Below, piece after piece: positions 1 to 10,751 of a DNA stretch of 64,000 nt. Each line of letters opens with the position of its first letter. Position 1 is the first letter of the stretch. The notes beneath the pieces were generated by a model. The model had not been told where the DNA came from. It ran no database searches and saw only the letters and a program-made list of their open reading frames with translations. Location of the stretch: assembly GCA_958295665.1 (NCBI GenBank), contig OY282560.1:256537368-256601367 (forward strand), in the 5' to 3' direction. Origin of the DNA: Tipula vernalis. Lineage: Eukaryota > Arthropoda > Insecta > Diptera > Tipulidae. The position numbers and the translations under genes were made by a program.

Positions 1-626
1 AGCTCATAGTGGATCACACCTAGCTGGTCCCACCAAATGCACAGCATGACCTTGGCCCCGTGAATATTCGGCTTTGGTGTCGATGGGCCGGCCTCGCCTT
101 TCTTGACATACGCTTTTTTGCGCTTGGGATTATCGTAATGGATCCATTTTTCATCTCCAGTGACAATTCGATGCAAAAACGACTTCTTTTTGTGGCGCTC
201 GAGCAGCATTTCGGACATGCAAAATCGTCTTTCCACGTCTCTTGGCTTCAACTCGTATGGCACCCAATTTCCCATCTTTTGGATGAATCCCAAGGCTTTC
301 AAACGTCTGGAAATTGTTGCTTGATCAACTCCCACGGATTCTGCAAGTTCTTCTTGCTTTTGACATGAATCTTGATCGAGTAATGCCTCCAGTTTTTCAT
401 CCTCAAACTTTTTCGGCTGACCAGGACGCTCCTTGTCCTTGATGTCAAAATCACCACTTTTGAAGCGACTAAACCACTCAGAGCACTGTGTTTTTGCAAG
501 AGCATGCTCACCATGCAAATCCACGAGCAAACGATGACTTTCAGCTGCAGTTTTGTTTGCGAAAAAGTGACTCAACAAAACTTCCCGCAAACGCTGTTTT
601 TTTCGCAAATTTGATAAATTTTCCAT
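1..626 (-). CDS. mariner transposase, N-terminal part cut by the window edge
   Basis: Cut-and-paste DNA transposase of the Tc1/mariner superfamily. The minus strand is open without a stop from an ATG at 626 to the left edge (about 208 codons; full mariner transposases are about 345 residues). The N-terminal half holds the helix-turn-helix DNA-binding region (EELAESVGVDQATISRRLK). It is followed by the linker signature WVPYEL, the motif TGDEKWIHYDN carrying the first catalytic Asp, and then KPNIHGAKVMLCIWWD. The other two catalytic acids lie outside the window. The start is chosen because MENLSNLRKKQ gives the usual N-terminus and the frame upstream diverges. No frameshift or stop is visible, unlike the other transposon genes here, so this copy may be young. 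Family assignment is firm; the subfamily is not assigned. Confidence 0.93.
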   Translation of the reverse strand, partial: MENLSNLRKKQRLREVLLSHFFANKTAAESHRLLVDLHGEHALAKTQCSEWFSRFKSGDFDIKDKERPGQPKKFEDEKLEALLDQDSCQKQEELAESVGVDQATISRRLKALGFIQKMGNWVPYELKPRDVERRFCMSEMLLERHKKKSFLHRIVTGDEKWIHYDNPKRKKAYVKKGEAGPSTPKPNIHGAKVMLCIWWDQLGVIHYE

Positions 627-934
627 CGTTGAAATCGGTTGGATGTGCACAAACAAAAACTTTTAGCTGATTTTTACATGTATTGAATAAGGCTTTCAAA
701 TGACATATATGTCCATGATGTACTATAACGCATAAACAAGTAATGACATGGTCAAATAATTTCACGCATCAAAAACACTATTGGAACATTTTTAAAAGTC
801 GGTGGTGTAATATCAATTTCCGATCTCAGGATGCAAGTTGTGTTACGATACCTTTAGCAATACATTTTCAAAAATGGTTTCTATCCCCCATCATCAAATT
901 ATGTTACGCGATATTCATAATAGATGCATTTTCT
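627..934. other. mariner 5' flank and unassigned AT-rich DNA
   Basis: The first 50-150 bases should hold the mariner untranslated leader and one terminal inverted repeat. The other terminal repeat is outside the window, so the end cannot be located. Nothing else recognisable is seen. Confidence 0.4.
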
Positions 935-1150
935 TATTCGCTCCCGATAGCTGATATCGAGAGCCGTCATATAAAAAGTGGCTTCCAAATATTCTCTCCC
1001 GTAGATCCAAATATTTTTTACATCAAGTTTTCGCTAAACAATTGAATTAAAAATGATAGTTTGATGTTAAATAAATTTAGTTTACCAATAAATAGCGTGT
1101 CAAATTTAAATTTAGTTATAGCTCACGATAGCAGCTATCGGGAGCGAATA
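935..1150. repeat. small inverted-repeat element, 216 bp
   Basis: A perfect 19-bp inverted repeat (935-953 with 1132-1150, core CGCTCCCGATAGCTG) continues inward imperfectly (about 12 of 16 matches). The interior is AT-rich and non-coding. This is compatible with a very small MITE or a hairpin. No target duplication was identified. Confidence 0.6.
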
Positions 1151-1411
1151 AAAACACAGTTTTAATACTTATTACAACACATGTAATTACGAGACTTGGA
1201 TAAAATCGACAAGAGAAAGCGCAGCAACTCAATCACATAACGCATTTATTATGTAGCTTTCAAAAATTATTATAGGAATTGACTACGATAATTTGGGTGT
1301 AGGTTTTTTTCAAATAAGTAAATGTCAAAAATTTGTATTAAAAAATATTCATACTTATATCACATGCTTCACGTAGAATCAATAAATTTCACAATAAAGC
1401 AAAAATATTTA
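1151..1411. other. AT-rich spacer
   Basis: No gene, repeat end or RNA signal recognised. Confidence 0.5.
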
Positions 1412-2280
1412 TTATGCCCTATTCAGAAAATGTAAATTCCCTCTATAATCGTAAAATTTCCGATTAGTACTAAAATGATATTCACAAAATGTAACTAGAC
1501 TCTATAAACGTAAATTATGCTCTATAAGTTTACAAAGACAATTTTGTTGACGTAAAGCTACATATCTTGATTTTATTGGCCCATAACTCGGCACAGCAAC
1601 AATTCCTCGACATGATTTTTTCAGGAAGTAATACTCTCGATAGCATCTATTTACCTGCAAGAAGATTTAATTTATAGTTTTTGAGATTTTGACTAAAAAG
1701 TTTTTCTAATAGGATTTCTTTATGTTAAGAACACGAATCAATATTCAAGTGTGCTTGATGCTGTCTGTAATTTTTATCAAAATAACTTTTTTTCTTCAGA
1801 ATTTTGGTGAAAGTTTGTGGAACAGTCAATGAATCTAGAAAACAACATCTGATTCTCATAACTACACATTTGAGAAGGTGTTGAAAACCCACCAGATTCT
1901 GGTGGGTTTTGTACGTTCTCTACTAAATTCAAAATAAATACCATATACATGCCGTCAAGCTGAAAGTATAAAGTGATTACCCCATTTATCGTATTGGGTA
2001 TAAAATTTGATGCTAGCGGATTACAAAAGGTGACACGAAATTCAAAAAACAAATACACTCATTTATGTATTATTTTTTCTGACGAAACCCGGATTTAATT
2101 CGTGGAAAAGGCTCCGTCGAATCCCCTTCGGAAAATTTACTTACCTATGTCTCTCAGGTAAGCGCATGTAAATAATCTCATACATTCTCTTTCATTTGAC
2201 TTTCAAGCCAGAATTATTTCTGAAAGTAATTTCTGTACAGTTACAATTACAGAATTTTTACATATCGTGAATAGGGCATT
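1412..2280 (+). mobile_element. non-autonomous element, family Y, copy 1
   Basis: Bounded by an imperfect inverted repeat of about 22 bp (CCCTATTCAGAAAATGTAAA at the left, the complement of TTTTTACATATCGTGAATAGGG at the right). Long stretches recur in opposite orientation at 11349-12402, and its left end recurs inverted at 20085-20160. The short open frame at 1777-2058 shows no family resemblance and is not called as a gene. The element carries a perfect 13-bp palindrome at 1884-1910 (arms AAAACCCACCAGA). The right quarter (2090-2215) recurs at 2565-2690 directly and at 3046-3178 inverted. Transposition class is not determined. Confidence 0.65.
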
Positions 2281-3179
2281 AATAACTTGCAAATGCAGAC
2301 AAACTGAACGTACATAATTATTTATAAAAAATGTTGATTAATCCATTTTTCGTTTATGTATTGTATGTGAAAGTTGATGCTGTACCGAATGAGTATAAAA
2401 AATGACTGCCGTTCATGACTTTCGAGGGAAGAATCTTATGTGTGATTGGTCAGAACTCGGCAATGGTTGCACGTACCGGATATCAAAAAGTCAAAAATTT
2501 AATACACACTTCTCATATTTTGCACCAAACACAAACATTTTTTGTGATTCATCTTGGATTTGATGCGTGGAAATGGCTCCATCCAATTCACTCGATTAAA
2601 AATTCTTATCAATTTCTATCAGGTAAGCGCCAGTAAGTAATCTCATTCATTCTCCATATATCAAAGCTCCTATTCCTAAATGTAAAATTTCTATAGTCGT
2701 AACTTTACAGATATTGTTTATATAGCAAAAGTTACAGAGTACTAAAAATTGGTATTCACAAACTGTTAGAATTTCGCCACTATTGACGATTGAAAATCGT
2801 TCCTATCGGAATAAAATAAAACTGTACCTACAATACGTACAATATATCGCTCGCAGAATGACTAAAATATGGCATAGCGGAAATTTTTTGCAGTAAAGTT
2901 GCAATAAATATGTTGTCTAAAATCACGTCTCCTATCATCAATAAATAAATACATAAATAAATACATTCGCCATAATAAATAAATACATTCGCCGATGTTA
3001 GAAAAATAGTAGCCTTTGATAAATTGAAATGTCAAAAACCAAATCATAACAAATGATTCTGGCTTGAAAGTATAATGAAAGAGAATATTTGCCGGCGCTT
3101 ACCTGAGAGACATTGGTAAGTAAACTTTTTTTTTTTACAGAATGGGAACCAACGGGGCCTTTTCCGTGAATTAAATCCT
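2281..3179. repeat. cluster of Y-family right-end fragments (block Z)
   Basis: Holds a direct partial copy (about 2560-2690) and an inverted copy (3046-3178) of the Y right end, each with the shared motif CAGGTAAGCGC (or its complement) and a conserved GGATTTAATTC-type edge. 2695-2775 also matches 20270-20350 in reverse. The open frame at 2415-2636 lies across these repeats and is not supported as a gene. Confidence 0.55.
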
Positions 3180-3236
3180 GTACTGTGATTTTGTTGTATA
3201 CATGGTATTATGGGAGTAAATAACCGGAACGCAATG

Positions 3237-3822
3237 ACCAGCGAAAAATTATAAACTTAAAAATTAAGAATTAACAAAACATAAAAATGCGGTAGATAGG
3301 ATTTCTGTATTCTCGCCTATCGAAAAATTAACGTCACTTAAGAAATTTAACAAAGCTTCGTTAAATTAGATCTGTCAATTAAGAAAAATTAAGAATGCGC
3401 GATTTGGCGTCCAATCTTAAGAAATAAATGTCAAATCCAAATAAATTCTTAATGCGGTAGATGCAAAGATTTTTATTTCATGCGATTTTATTTATATTTA
3501 TAAATTTAAATTTTATTTTTATAGGTTTTACTGTGGTATTAATTTATTTGCTAATTTGGCAACATTTTTCTGCCAATCTTTTTGTAAATAGAAAATTTTG
3601 GTTGCCATTTTGATAATAATTTGTAATGTTTAAAATAGTCAAGGAAAAAAGTTCCTTCCTTTAGAAGGAAAAAAGTTTGGTGGAAATCAAATGTCGAAAA
3701 ATAATGCAATCGTTCCACTAAACTTCATAAGTTTAAAATTTTTCGCTGGTTAGAATGTCAAACAAAAATTAGGAAAAATTTGTGTCGTTAAAATTTTTAT
3801 TAGTTTATAATGTTTCGCTGGT
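3237..3822. mobile_element. 586-bp MITE nested in X1
   Basis: Terminal inverted repeats match at 19 of 20 positions (ACCAGCGAAAAATTATAAAC against the complement of 3803-3822). The flanks suggest a TGA or TTGA duplication, which is not certain. Comparison with the uninterrupted X copy at 4970-5090 (AACCGGAATGCAAT followed directly by X sequence) supports insertion at this point. The interior has short direct repeats around ATGCGGTAGAT. No gene. Confidence 0.7.
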
Positions 3823-3907
3823 TGAGCCTTAGTGGGCATACTATTTTTCTGTTTATCTTTTATTTCAGATTGGCGGGAGATTTTAATATTAAATTATTCG
3901 AGATTTA

Positions 3908-4550
3908 AGTATGGTTGCCACGATGGCGAGGCGAAAAAATTAGTCAAACTAAAAAAAGAAAGCAAAAATTCACCAATAGTTCGATAGAGAGAAAATAGCA
4001 TTTTGACAGAAAAATTGAGACGTCCAGTTTTTAATATTTTAATTCAGCACTCCGAAATAGGACGTCTAATCCGAAAAAAAATTAGATGACTCATCTTGTT
4101 TCGGATTAGCCGCTGATTTTCGGAATTCATGTTGCCAATTTGAAGAAAATTTTCGGAATAAAACAAATTTCAAAATTGAACCGTTAATTTGGATTTTGTT
4201 GTATAAAGACAATTAATATATAGTATATAAGGAACTCGACTTATATTGCAACGACGAATAATACAATATGTATACATTTAATTACATTTTTTATTATAAT
4301 CATTAAAAAAACATAGAATTACAAAAAAAATGGTCGTATATTTCTTTTGAATACTCTATTTTCTAGATATTAAATGCAAAATTACAATTATTATTAAATT
4401 TTATCCCATTGCCATTCTACGGCGCCGCTAAATAAACAAATAAAAATTCGGAGTAATGACTTGTTACTATTTCACTCTTATGTTATTTTTTTTATTTTCT
4501 TCTTTTTAAGTTGACTAATTTTTTCGCCTCGCCATCACGGAAACCATGCT
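3908..4550. mobile_element. 643-bp MITE with TTA target duplication
   Basis: Long terminal inverted repeats of about 50 bp (left AGTATGGTTGCCACGATGG, right the complement of AGCATGGTTTCCGTGATGG, then GCGAGGCGAAAAAATTAGTC in both). The element is flanked by TTA at 3905-3907 and 4551-4553. A 3-bp TWA duplication is typical of PIF/Harbinger elements; that assignment is inference because no transposase is present. Confidence 0.75.
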
Positions 4551-4862
4551 TTAGAGATTTTTATTTTCGAGATTTTCGAACAAAAAAATACACAATACAA
4601 AATATTATAATAAGATAAAAAAATTATAAACATAAATATGTACATTTAAAAATGTCAATATTCCCATTCTAAAAAGCATGGGAAAAAATATTTCCGTAGG
4701 AAGATAAGCACCAAAAATTTGAACCGATTTCACCCGATTTAATAATTTTTATGCTTACCGGTACAAATTCCACACGAACACAAATAAAATAAATGACATC
4801 ACACAGTAACAATATGTTATACTATACATGGTGTACGTATACAAAACTCCCTGTGAGTAAGA

Positions 4863-4919
4863 TCCCATGTACACAACAAAATCGCAGTACAGTACTGCGA
4901 TTTTGTTGTGTACATGGGA
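4863..4919. repeat. perfect 28-bp palindrome with 1-nt spacer
   Basis: 4863-4890 (ending GCAGTAC) and 4892-4919 (starting GTACTGC) are perfect reverse complements separated by one A. They are the right ends of two X-family copies lying tail to tail; the second copy is truncated at about 4936, just before the left end of X copy 2. Confidence 0.9.
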
Positions 4920-5408
4920 GTTTTCTCATCAGTTTTCTGTACTGCGATTTTGTTGGGTACATGAGAGTATGGGAGTAAATAACCGGAATGCAATAGTATT
5001 TTCAAATGTTGATGTGTTAGTGAACGTTCTGTTTTTACTTATTTTTTATTTGAGATTGACGAGAACGAGAGTTAACTTTAAAATATTAGGGATTTAGAAT
5101 ATAAAATGGGGCAAAAATCAGTAGCCACCAAAAGCTAAACTTCTGCCAAATTATTTAAAAATACTACACTATATTAAAATTATAGATAAAAAATAAATCC
5201 TCCACTATATTGTACGTGCACATGTATTATAAATACTCCACTATATTGTACGCATTAATGTATTACACACATTCATTACTTACTATATATGTATATTAAT
5301 TTAGTTTAATTTAAATTTGTTCTCAATCTAAAACAAAATTTTATTAAAATTGACAAAAAAAATTGTAAACCTAAAACATACAATTCAAAATGTCAATATT
5401 CCCATATT

Positions 5409-5954
5409 GTTTGTTTGTTTGTTTGTTTTTTAAATTTGCTCAGGTCAGATCTTTCAATCCATAAGACCAGTGAGTTGAGAAACAGCCCAAAATTTCCAGA
5501 GACCACTCAGGGGAGGTTCTGGAGGGTTGAATAAAGCGTACAAAAACAAATTAGATTAAAAATTAAATAATAAAATAAAAGCATAATCATATAAAACAAA
5601 GTTTGATAATTAAATTAGATTAAATGAAAGTTAATAAATAAAGAATATTAGAGAGAAGATGAAGGATACATATAAAAATAAAAGTTTTTAAAAATTAAAT
5701 TATAAATTTATAATTCATTAATTCATAATTTTAAATTTTTTTTTTTTTTTTTTTAATTTTTTTTTTTTTCAATTTTTTTTTTTTTTTTTGATTTTTTTTT
5801 TTTAAATTTTTTATTTTTTTTTTTTTTTAAATTTAGAATTAAATTATATAATATTCATAAATCTTAATATTATAATAAAATAAAATAAAATGAACTGATT
5901 CCAAAGAAAAATCATTGTGTGAAAAAGTCAATAAAAATTAAATGTAGTCTTAAT
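5409..5954 (-). other. LINE 3' untranslated region and CAAA-repeat tail
   Basis: Between the ORF2 stop and the target duplication, on the minus strand, are long A-rich runs (T-rich on the plus strand, 5738-5830). The end is four to five CAAA units (5409-5430). LINEs of this branch often end in simple repeats rather than poly(A). Confidence 0.8.
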
Positions 5955-8855
5955 TCATAGTTTATAATTTATTCCATCCACAAAATCACACAATATTTTA
6001 TATTCATCCATTTTTTGGTCCTTTAAGATATCTAATAAGGATTTTCTGTATAAAAGTGGGAAATTATTTCTTATATTATTATATATGACACAATCGTTAA
6101 TAATATGTTCGTTATCTTCAACGGTGTTACAAATCTCACAATTAGATGTAGATTCAAGTCCCAAAAGGAATTTAAATTTCTTGTTAACTGTATGACCAGA
6201 AATTAATCTGTAAATTAGCCTGGTTTGGCAGGATGTAAAATTAGAGTTTTTAAATAGGAAAGATGATCTTGGAGAAGGGCAAATTTGTTTATAAAAGTGG
6301 CCGGATGAATTACACATTAAAGTGTAGTTTTCCTTCCACTTATTATTTATAGATCTGGAGATATCGTTAAATAGGTCTGTGAGAGTTGGTTCATTATCAA
6401 GAAAGTGAGTAGGAGAAAAAACTGCTTTTTTTGCTAAACTATCTGCTATAGTATTTCCTTTTAAGCCACAATGACCCGGGAACCAATGAATGACAAAATT
6501 TTTAATTTGGTTATGGCCGATAGTATCAATAATTTGATTTTCATAGTGTCTATTTGTAAAGTGTAATAGAGCCGTTTTTAATGAAATACAAGAACTTTGG
6601 GAGTCAGTAATAATGATAATATTATTGTTTTTGATGATTAGAGATATAGTAATTCCAATTTTAATAGCAATGGTTTCAATATTTTTAATATAAGTAGGGT
6701 TTTTTAGTTGAATGGCAAATTTCCAATTTTTATCCTCAACAAAAATTCCAATTCCTGGTTTATTGTTAATTATAGAGCCATCTGTGTAAATTTTTGCGAA
6801 ATTATTATATTTATTAATTTCAGCCATAGATAATGCATATTGTTCAGAGTGGTTTATAAAATTTTTGTTTGTGATTCCCTCAATATTTGTTATGATGCTA
6901 AAATTAGTGGGAGACGTTTTTTTTATGTGAAAAGGTTTAATTTTGGAAAGAAAAGTATAATTAGAATATAAGTCGTTAAGTTTATGAAGAGATCTATCGT
7001 TTTTAATGTCGTTACCGATTTTGGAATTATTATATAGATTTTTTGAAATATAAATTAGTGATTTTTTAATAAAATCTAGATCTGAAGATGTTTCGAGGGA
7101 TTCAGATAAAATAGCTGGAATTGGAGTAGTTCTTAAGAAGCCTAGACAAGCTCTCAGATAAGCATTTTTAATAGATTGACAGATATTAATATCTTTTTTA
7201 TATTTAGTGTCTGTAAAAACATATGTGTATTCAAGTTTAGATTTAACTATTGCTTTAAAAATATTGATCATTGTTTCAGGATTTACACCTCCATTAAAAT
7301 GGGTGAGAGTTTTAAGTAAATTAATGGAGTTGGAAATATTTGCTTTTAAGTTTGTGTAATGAATTGATAATGAAAGTCTATTTGTTAAGGTTGTACCCAG
7401 TATCTTAGTAGTCACTCTTTCTTTTATGTAGATATTATTAATTTTTAAATTTAGAGATTTGGAATTATTTTTATTAGTGAATAGTCTTAAAAAATGAGAT
7501 TTATCAGTGTTAATTTGTAGTTTTAAAGATTGTAATTTATTAGTTAATGAGAGTAAAGTAGAATCTGTTATTAATTGTAAGTTATCATGATTATCGGCAG
7601 AAATTACAATGCAAATATCATCGGCATATTGGAAAATTTTTGTATCGGGGTTATTGATGTCGTGTAAAGAAGTGGTATAGATATTAAAAAGGGTAGGACT
7701 CAAACAGCTACCCTGAGGAATGCCTTTATTAGTGTAATGAATGGAAGTTTGATTGATATTTTGAATAGATATAATTCTATTTGTAAGAAATTGAGAAATC
7801 CAATGTGTAATGTTAATAGGGAAGTTGAAGTTTTTAAAGGTGTTTAATAAAATATTTTTATCTACATTATCAAAAGCCTTGGAAATGTCAATGTTAACTA
7901 AAACAATTTTTTTTTGTTGTTGTTTGAGGGAGATGATGAAATTAAACATTTCTACAAAATAGTCAGTAATATTTTTATTTTTTCTAAAACCAAAATTGTA
8001 ATAATTAAGAATATTATTGGAGATTAGATGATCATTAATTCGTTTTAAAATGAGTTTATTGAAAATTTTTGAAAAAATAGGTAACAGACAAATAGGACGG
8101 TAGTTAATAATATTTCTATCATCCCTCCCCTTTTTCAAAATGGCGATTGTGTATGACGTTTTCCATTTTGTAGGGTAAATTTGATTTTGCCAGATGTTGT
8201 TGAAATAATTTGTAATAGTATTGATTAGGTTAGGATTAGAGGATACTAATTGTTTGATGATTTTATATGAGACTTTATCATATCCTGGAGCAGTATTATT
8301 TGAATTTTTAATAATATCAAGAATTTCAATGTTATTAAATTCCGCAGGATTAATAGTAGGATTGAAGTTATTAGAGAGATTATGAGGGGATTCAAAGGAG
8401 AAAGGAAAATTGTAATTTAGAAAATTAGTAGCAAGTGTGGGATCTTCTAGGATTCTGTAGTTAGACTGTTTTTTATTTTTAATTTTATTGATGTTGTTCC
8501 AGAGATCAGAATTATTAGTTTTGTGATTGATGCTTGTTAAAAAAATATTCCAAGATTTTTTCTTTTCTCTTCTAATTGTTAATTTAAGTTTTTGTATAGA
8601 TTTTTTTAGTTCAATAGCGGTAAAAAGGTTTTTGTTTAAATTATAAATGAGTTGTTTGTGTTTTTTTATGTTCCATAGTCTTTGTATAAGATCGTTCCAC
8701 CAAGGTTTAGGTTTAAAAGTATTTTTACTTGTAATAATAGAAGTATTTTCAGAAATTAATTTTTCTAGGTGTTCTTCAATATTGCATTTATCATTAATAG
8801 AATTTAGATCAAAGTCTTTCAATACTTTTGACCAGTTTGTGATTTGTTTTTTTTT
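5955..8855 (-). CDS. LINE ORF2, reverse transcriptase and RNase H part
   Basis: Copies element RNA into DNA at the nicked target. Numbering from a TTG at 8822, reverse transcriptase motifs are PGYDKVSY (179-186), IDISKAFD with the first metal-binding Asp (311-318), GIPQGSCLSP (367-376) and YADD (399-402). RNase H follows with YTDGS (Asp681), a Glu near 716, ITDSQ (Asp740) and PGHCGLKGNTIADS (His784, Asp794). The C-terminus has a CCHC finger (Cys895, Cys898, His906, Cys911). The TTG is not a real start. The frame continues upstream into the endonuclease once the nine-T run at 8847-8855 is read one base shorter, so this is one ORF2 broken by a single-base indel. The domain core has no stop. Confidence 0.93.
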   Translation of the reverse strand, partial: KKKQITNWSKVLKDFDLNSINDKCNIEEHLEKLISENTSIITSKNTFKPKPWWNDLIQRLWNIKKHKQLIYNLNKNLFTAIELKKSIQKLKLTIRREKKKSWNIFLTSINHKTNNSDLWNNINKIKNKKQSNYRILEDPTLATNFLNYNFPFSFESPHNLSNNFNPTINPAEFNNIEILDIIKNSNNTAPGYDKVSYKIIKQLVSSNPNLINTITNYFNNIWQNQIYPTKWKTSYTIAILKKGRDDRNIINYRPICLLPIFSKIFNKLILKRINDHLISNNILNYYNFGFRKNKNITDYFVEMFNFIISLKQQQKKIVLVNIDISKAFDNVDKNILLNTFKNFNFPINITHWISQFLTNRIISIQNINQTSIHYTNKGIPQGSCLSPTLFNIYTTSLHDINNPDTKIFQYADDICIVISADNHDNLQLITDSTLLSLTNKLQSLKLQINTDKSHFLRLFTNKNNSKSLNLKINNIYIKERVTTKILGTTLTNRLSLSIHYTNLKANISNSINLLKTLTHFNGGVNPETMINIFKAIVKSKLEYTYVFTDTKYKKDINICQSIKNAYLRACLGFLRTTPIPAILSESLETSSDLDFIKKSLIYISKNLYNNSKIGNDIKNDRSLHKLNDLYSNYTFLSKIKPFHIKKTSPTNFSIITNIEGITNKNFINHSEQYALSMAEINKYNNFAKIYTDGSIINNKPGIGIFVEDKNWKFAIQLKNPTYIKNIETIAIKIGITISLIIKNNNIIIITDSQSSCISLKTALLHFTNRHYENQIIDTIGHNQIKNFVIHWFPGHCGLKGNTIADSLAKKAVFSPTHFLDNEPTLTDLFNDISRSINNKWKENYTLMCNSSGHFYKQICPSPRSSFLFKNSNFTSCQTRLIYRLISGHTVNKKFKFLLGLESTSNCEICNTVEDNEHIINDCVIYNNIRNNFPLLYRKSLLDILKDQKMDEYKILCDFVDGINYKL

Positions 8856-9540
8856 GATAATAATTTAGTTTAAAGTCAATAAATATTGGGAGATGGTCAC
8901 TTCCTAAATTAATGGGATCTACTTTCCATGATAGTTTTTCAATTAGATTGATTGAGCACAAAGTAATGTCTAGTGCTGCAGAATTATTTCTGAAAAAATC
9001 TTGCCTTTTATGAGATCCGTCATTTAATAAAAAGACATTATTAGCAGTGATAATATCTGCAATCTTATCACCCACCCTGTCGTGAGTAGGGGACAATGAA
9101 CTATCCCAAAGACTATTATGAATATTTATGTCTCCAGCTATTAAACAGTTATCTAGATTCTGAGTTATAAGATGTTCAAATTCATTAACGATTTCCTGAG
9201 GTCTAATAACAGAATTATTATAAAAAGATAAGATATTAAAATTAATGTTTTTAAATTTGAGGTTAATTTTGAAAGCTTGAAAACGGATGTAATGAAAATT
9301 CAAATCAATAATTCTGCAAGAAATTTTTTTATGTATTAAAAAGCCTACTCCGCCAAAACCATCTGGTCTATCATCAGTAATAAGATTATAATTGTTAAAA
9401 GTCAAATTACTATTTGGATTTGTCCAGGTTTCAGATAAAATAACGATATCAATATGATTGGATTGTATATAATGATATAATAGATCTTTATTACTATTTA
9501 AACTACGAATGTTAATTTGTAAAATTTTTAAAGGTAACAT
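8809..9540 (-). CDS. LINE ORF2, apurinic-type endonuclease part
   Basis: Nicks target DNA to prime reverse transcription. It starts at the ATG at 9540, 45 bases after the ORF1 stop. Conserved residues of the APE-like fold are visible in order: QINIRS (Asn), LSETW (Glu), the pocket around GGVGFLIHKK, LIAGDINIH (Asp and Asn), ALDITL and GSDHLPI (Asp-His). It overlaps the reverse transcriptase frame by 14 bases and ends early because of the indel in the A-run (T-run 8847-8855 on the plus strand). Otherwise it is complete. Confidence 0.92.
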   Translation of the reverse strand: MLPLKILQINIRSLNSNKDLLYHYIQSNHIDIVILSETWTNPNSNLTFNNYNLITDDRPDGFGGVGFLIHKKISCRIIDLNFHYIRFQAFKINLKFKNINFNILSFYNNSVIRPQEIVNEFEHLITQNLDNCLIAGDINIHNSLWDSSLSPTHDRVGDKIADIITANNVFLLNDGSHKRQDFFRNNSAALDITLCSINLIEKLSWKVDPINLGSDHLPIFIDFKLNYYQKKTNHKLVKSIERL

Positions 9541-9585
9541 AATGGAAGAATAAAATGAAAAATAAAAAACTGGAAAAAGAAAAGT

Positions 9586-10751
9586 TTATGTTTTAATAAA
9601 TTTATTTAATTTAATTTTAAGTGAGTCTAAATTAGCTGGATTTTTATTAAAGTCATCGGAATTATTTAAAAGTGATTTGACATCATTAAAAATAGAATCT
9701 CTTTCATTTAATTGATTTTTTAATTCGTTTACTAATTTATTTAGTATTTGAATTTTTCTAGCATCAGAATTCATTAAGTTATTTTTCCAGGCTTGATTCT
9801 CAACACAGATATCATTAGCGAAATCTATTTGTTTAGGGACTTTTTGTTGGCTACCATAAAGGTGGCTTTTGGATTCTCTGAAACTAGTTTTATTTAAAAT
9901 CATATGTTCCCTAATTTGTTTCTGCCTATATCGTTCATTACATCTGAAAAAATTAGTAACATGACCCGTTCCACAAAATTTACAAGAAAATTTCATGTCA
10001 CAAACGTGTTCTTGTTCGTCCTCTATGGTATTAGCACACGTTAGGCATCTAATAGTTTTAGATTTGCATTTGGAATTTGTATGTCCGTAATTTAGACATT
10101 TTTTACAAAAAGAGGATTAGGTATAAAATATTCTACCTTTAATAAAAGATTATCATATAAAATGACGTTGAATGGAATAGTTCCAGACTCAAAAGTAAGT
10201 TTAACCAATTCAATTTCATCAGCTGTTTTAGTGGCACTATTCCATTTAGTCATTCTTTCTACTTTAGAAATAGGGTATTTGGATCTAATATTTTCTTGTA
10301 TTTCTTCATTAGAAAGCCCAATAGGAATGTTCCTGATTAAACCAATAGAAGAAGTGAAATTTTTAGGAATGTATGTAGTATAATTATCAAATTTTTTAAA
10401 AATATCTGATTTAACACAATTATTTGCGTCTTCAAAATTACTAAAGATAACCTTAGCAACATTTTTGCTAACGCTAGAGATTTCTTTGACATTTTTAAAA
10501 TTATTTATTTTAAGGGCTTTAGCTTAAAGAACAATATTTAAATTCTCTTTACTGATAAATACTGTAAATGGGCCATTATCTGATCGGTTATATAGATTAA
10601 TTTTTTCAGCAGTAACTGACGGCATATTTGAGTTATTCGATGAATCAACAGATAAAGTTGAAGATGATGTAGGAGCTGTTACTGTATTTTTTGAAACTGC
10701 GACGTGAGTTTTATTATTATTATTATTATTAATTTTCCTTTTATTTAACAT
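9586..10751 (-). pseudogene. LINE ORF1, gag-like RNA-binding protein, broken
   Basis: Nucleic-acid chaperone partner of ORF2. From the ATG at 10751 the frame has an Asn/Ser/Thr-rich N-terminus, then a TAA at 10524-10526 inside otherwise continuous sequence. It continues through an RRM-like block (GLIRNIPIGLSNEEI) to a region ending FIPNPLF. A missing base in the A-run 10107-10111 then shifts frame into zinc knuckles: CX2CX4HX4C (CKKCLNYGHTNSKC), a following RCLTC, then CKFCGTGHVTNFFRC. The last 90 residues are Lys/Asn-rich. In-frame sequence continues above 10751 as far as a TAG near 10945, so the true start may be further upstream. Confidence 0.85.

Larger units (their letters stand above)
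3180..4890 (+). mobile_element. inverted-repeat element, family X, copy 1 (interrupted)
   Basis: Ends are GTACTGTGATTTTGTTGTAT at the left and the complement of that type at the right (CCCATGTACACAACAAAATC followed by GCAGTAC). Its right 240 bases are about 85-90% identical by eye to 11106-11347. Two smaller elements sit inside it, at 3237-3822 and 3908-4550. Without these X1 would be roughly 480 bp. No coding capacity is seen. Copy 2 of the same family (4938-11347) is interrupted by the LINE. Confidence 0.65.

Noticed and set aside
2415..2636. 73-codon open frame
   Set aside because: Overlaps a direct copy of the Y right end and shows no family motif.
4793..5097. Three short overlapping frames rich in VHG and TTKSQY repeats
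   Set aside because: Produced by the palindromic X ends on both strands.
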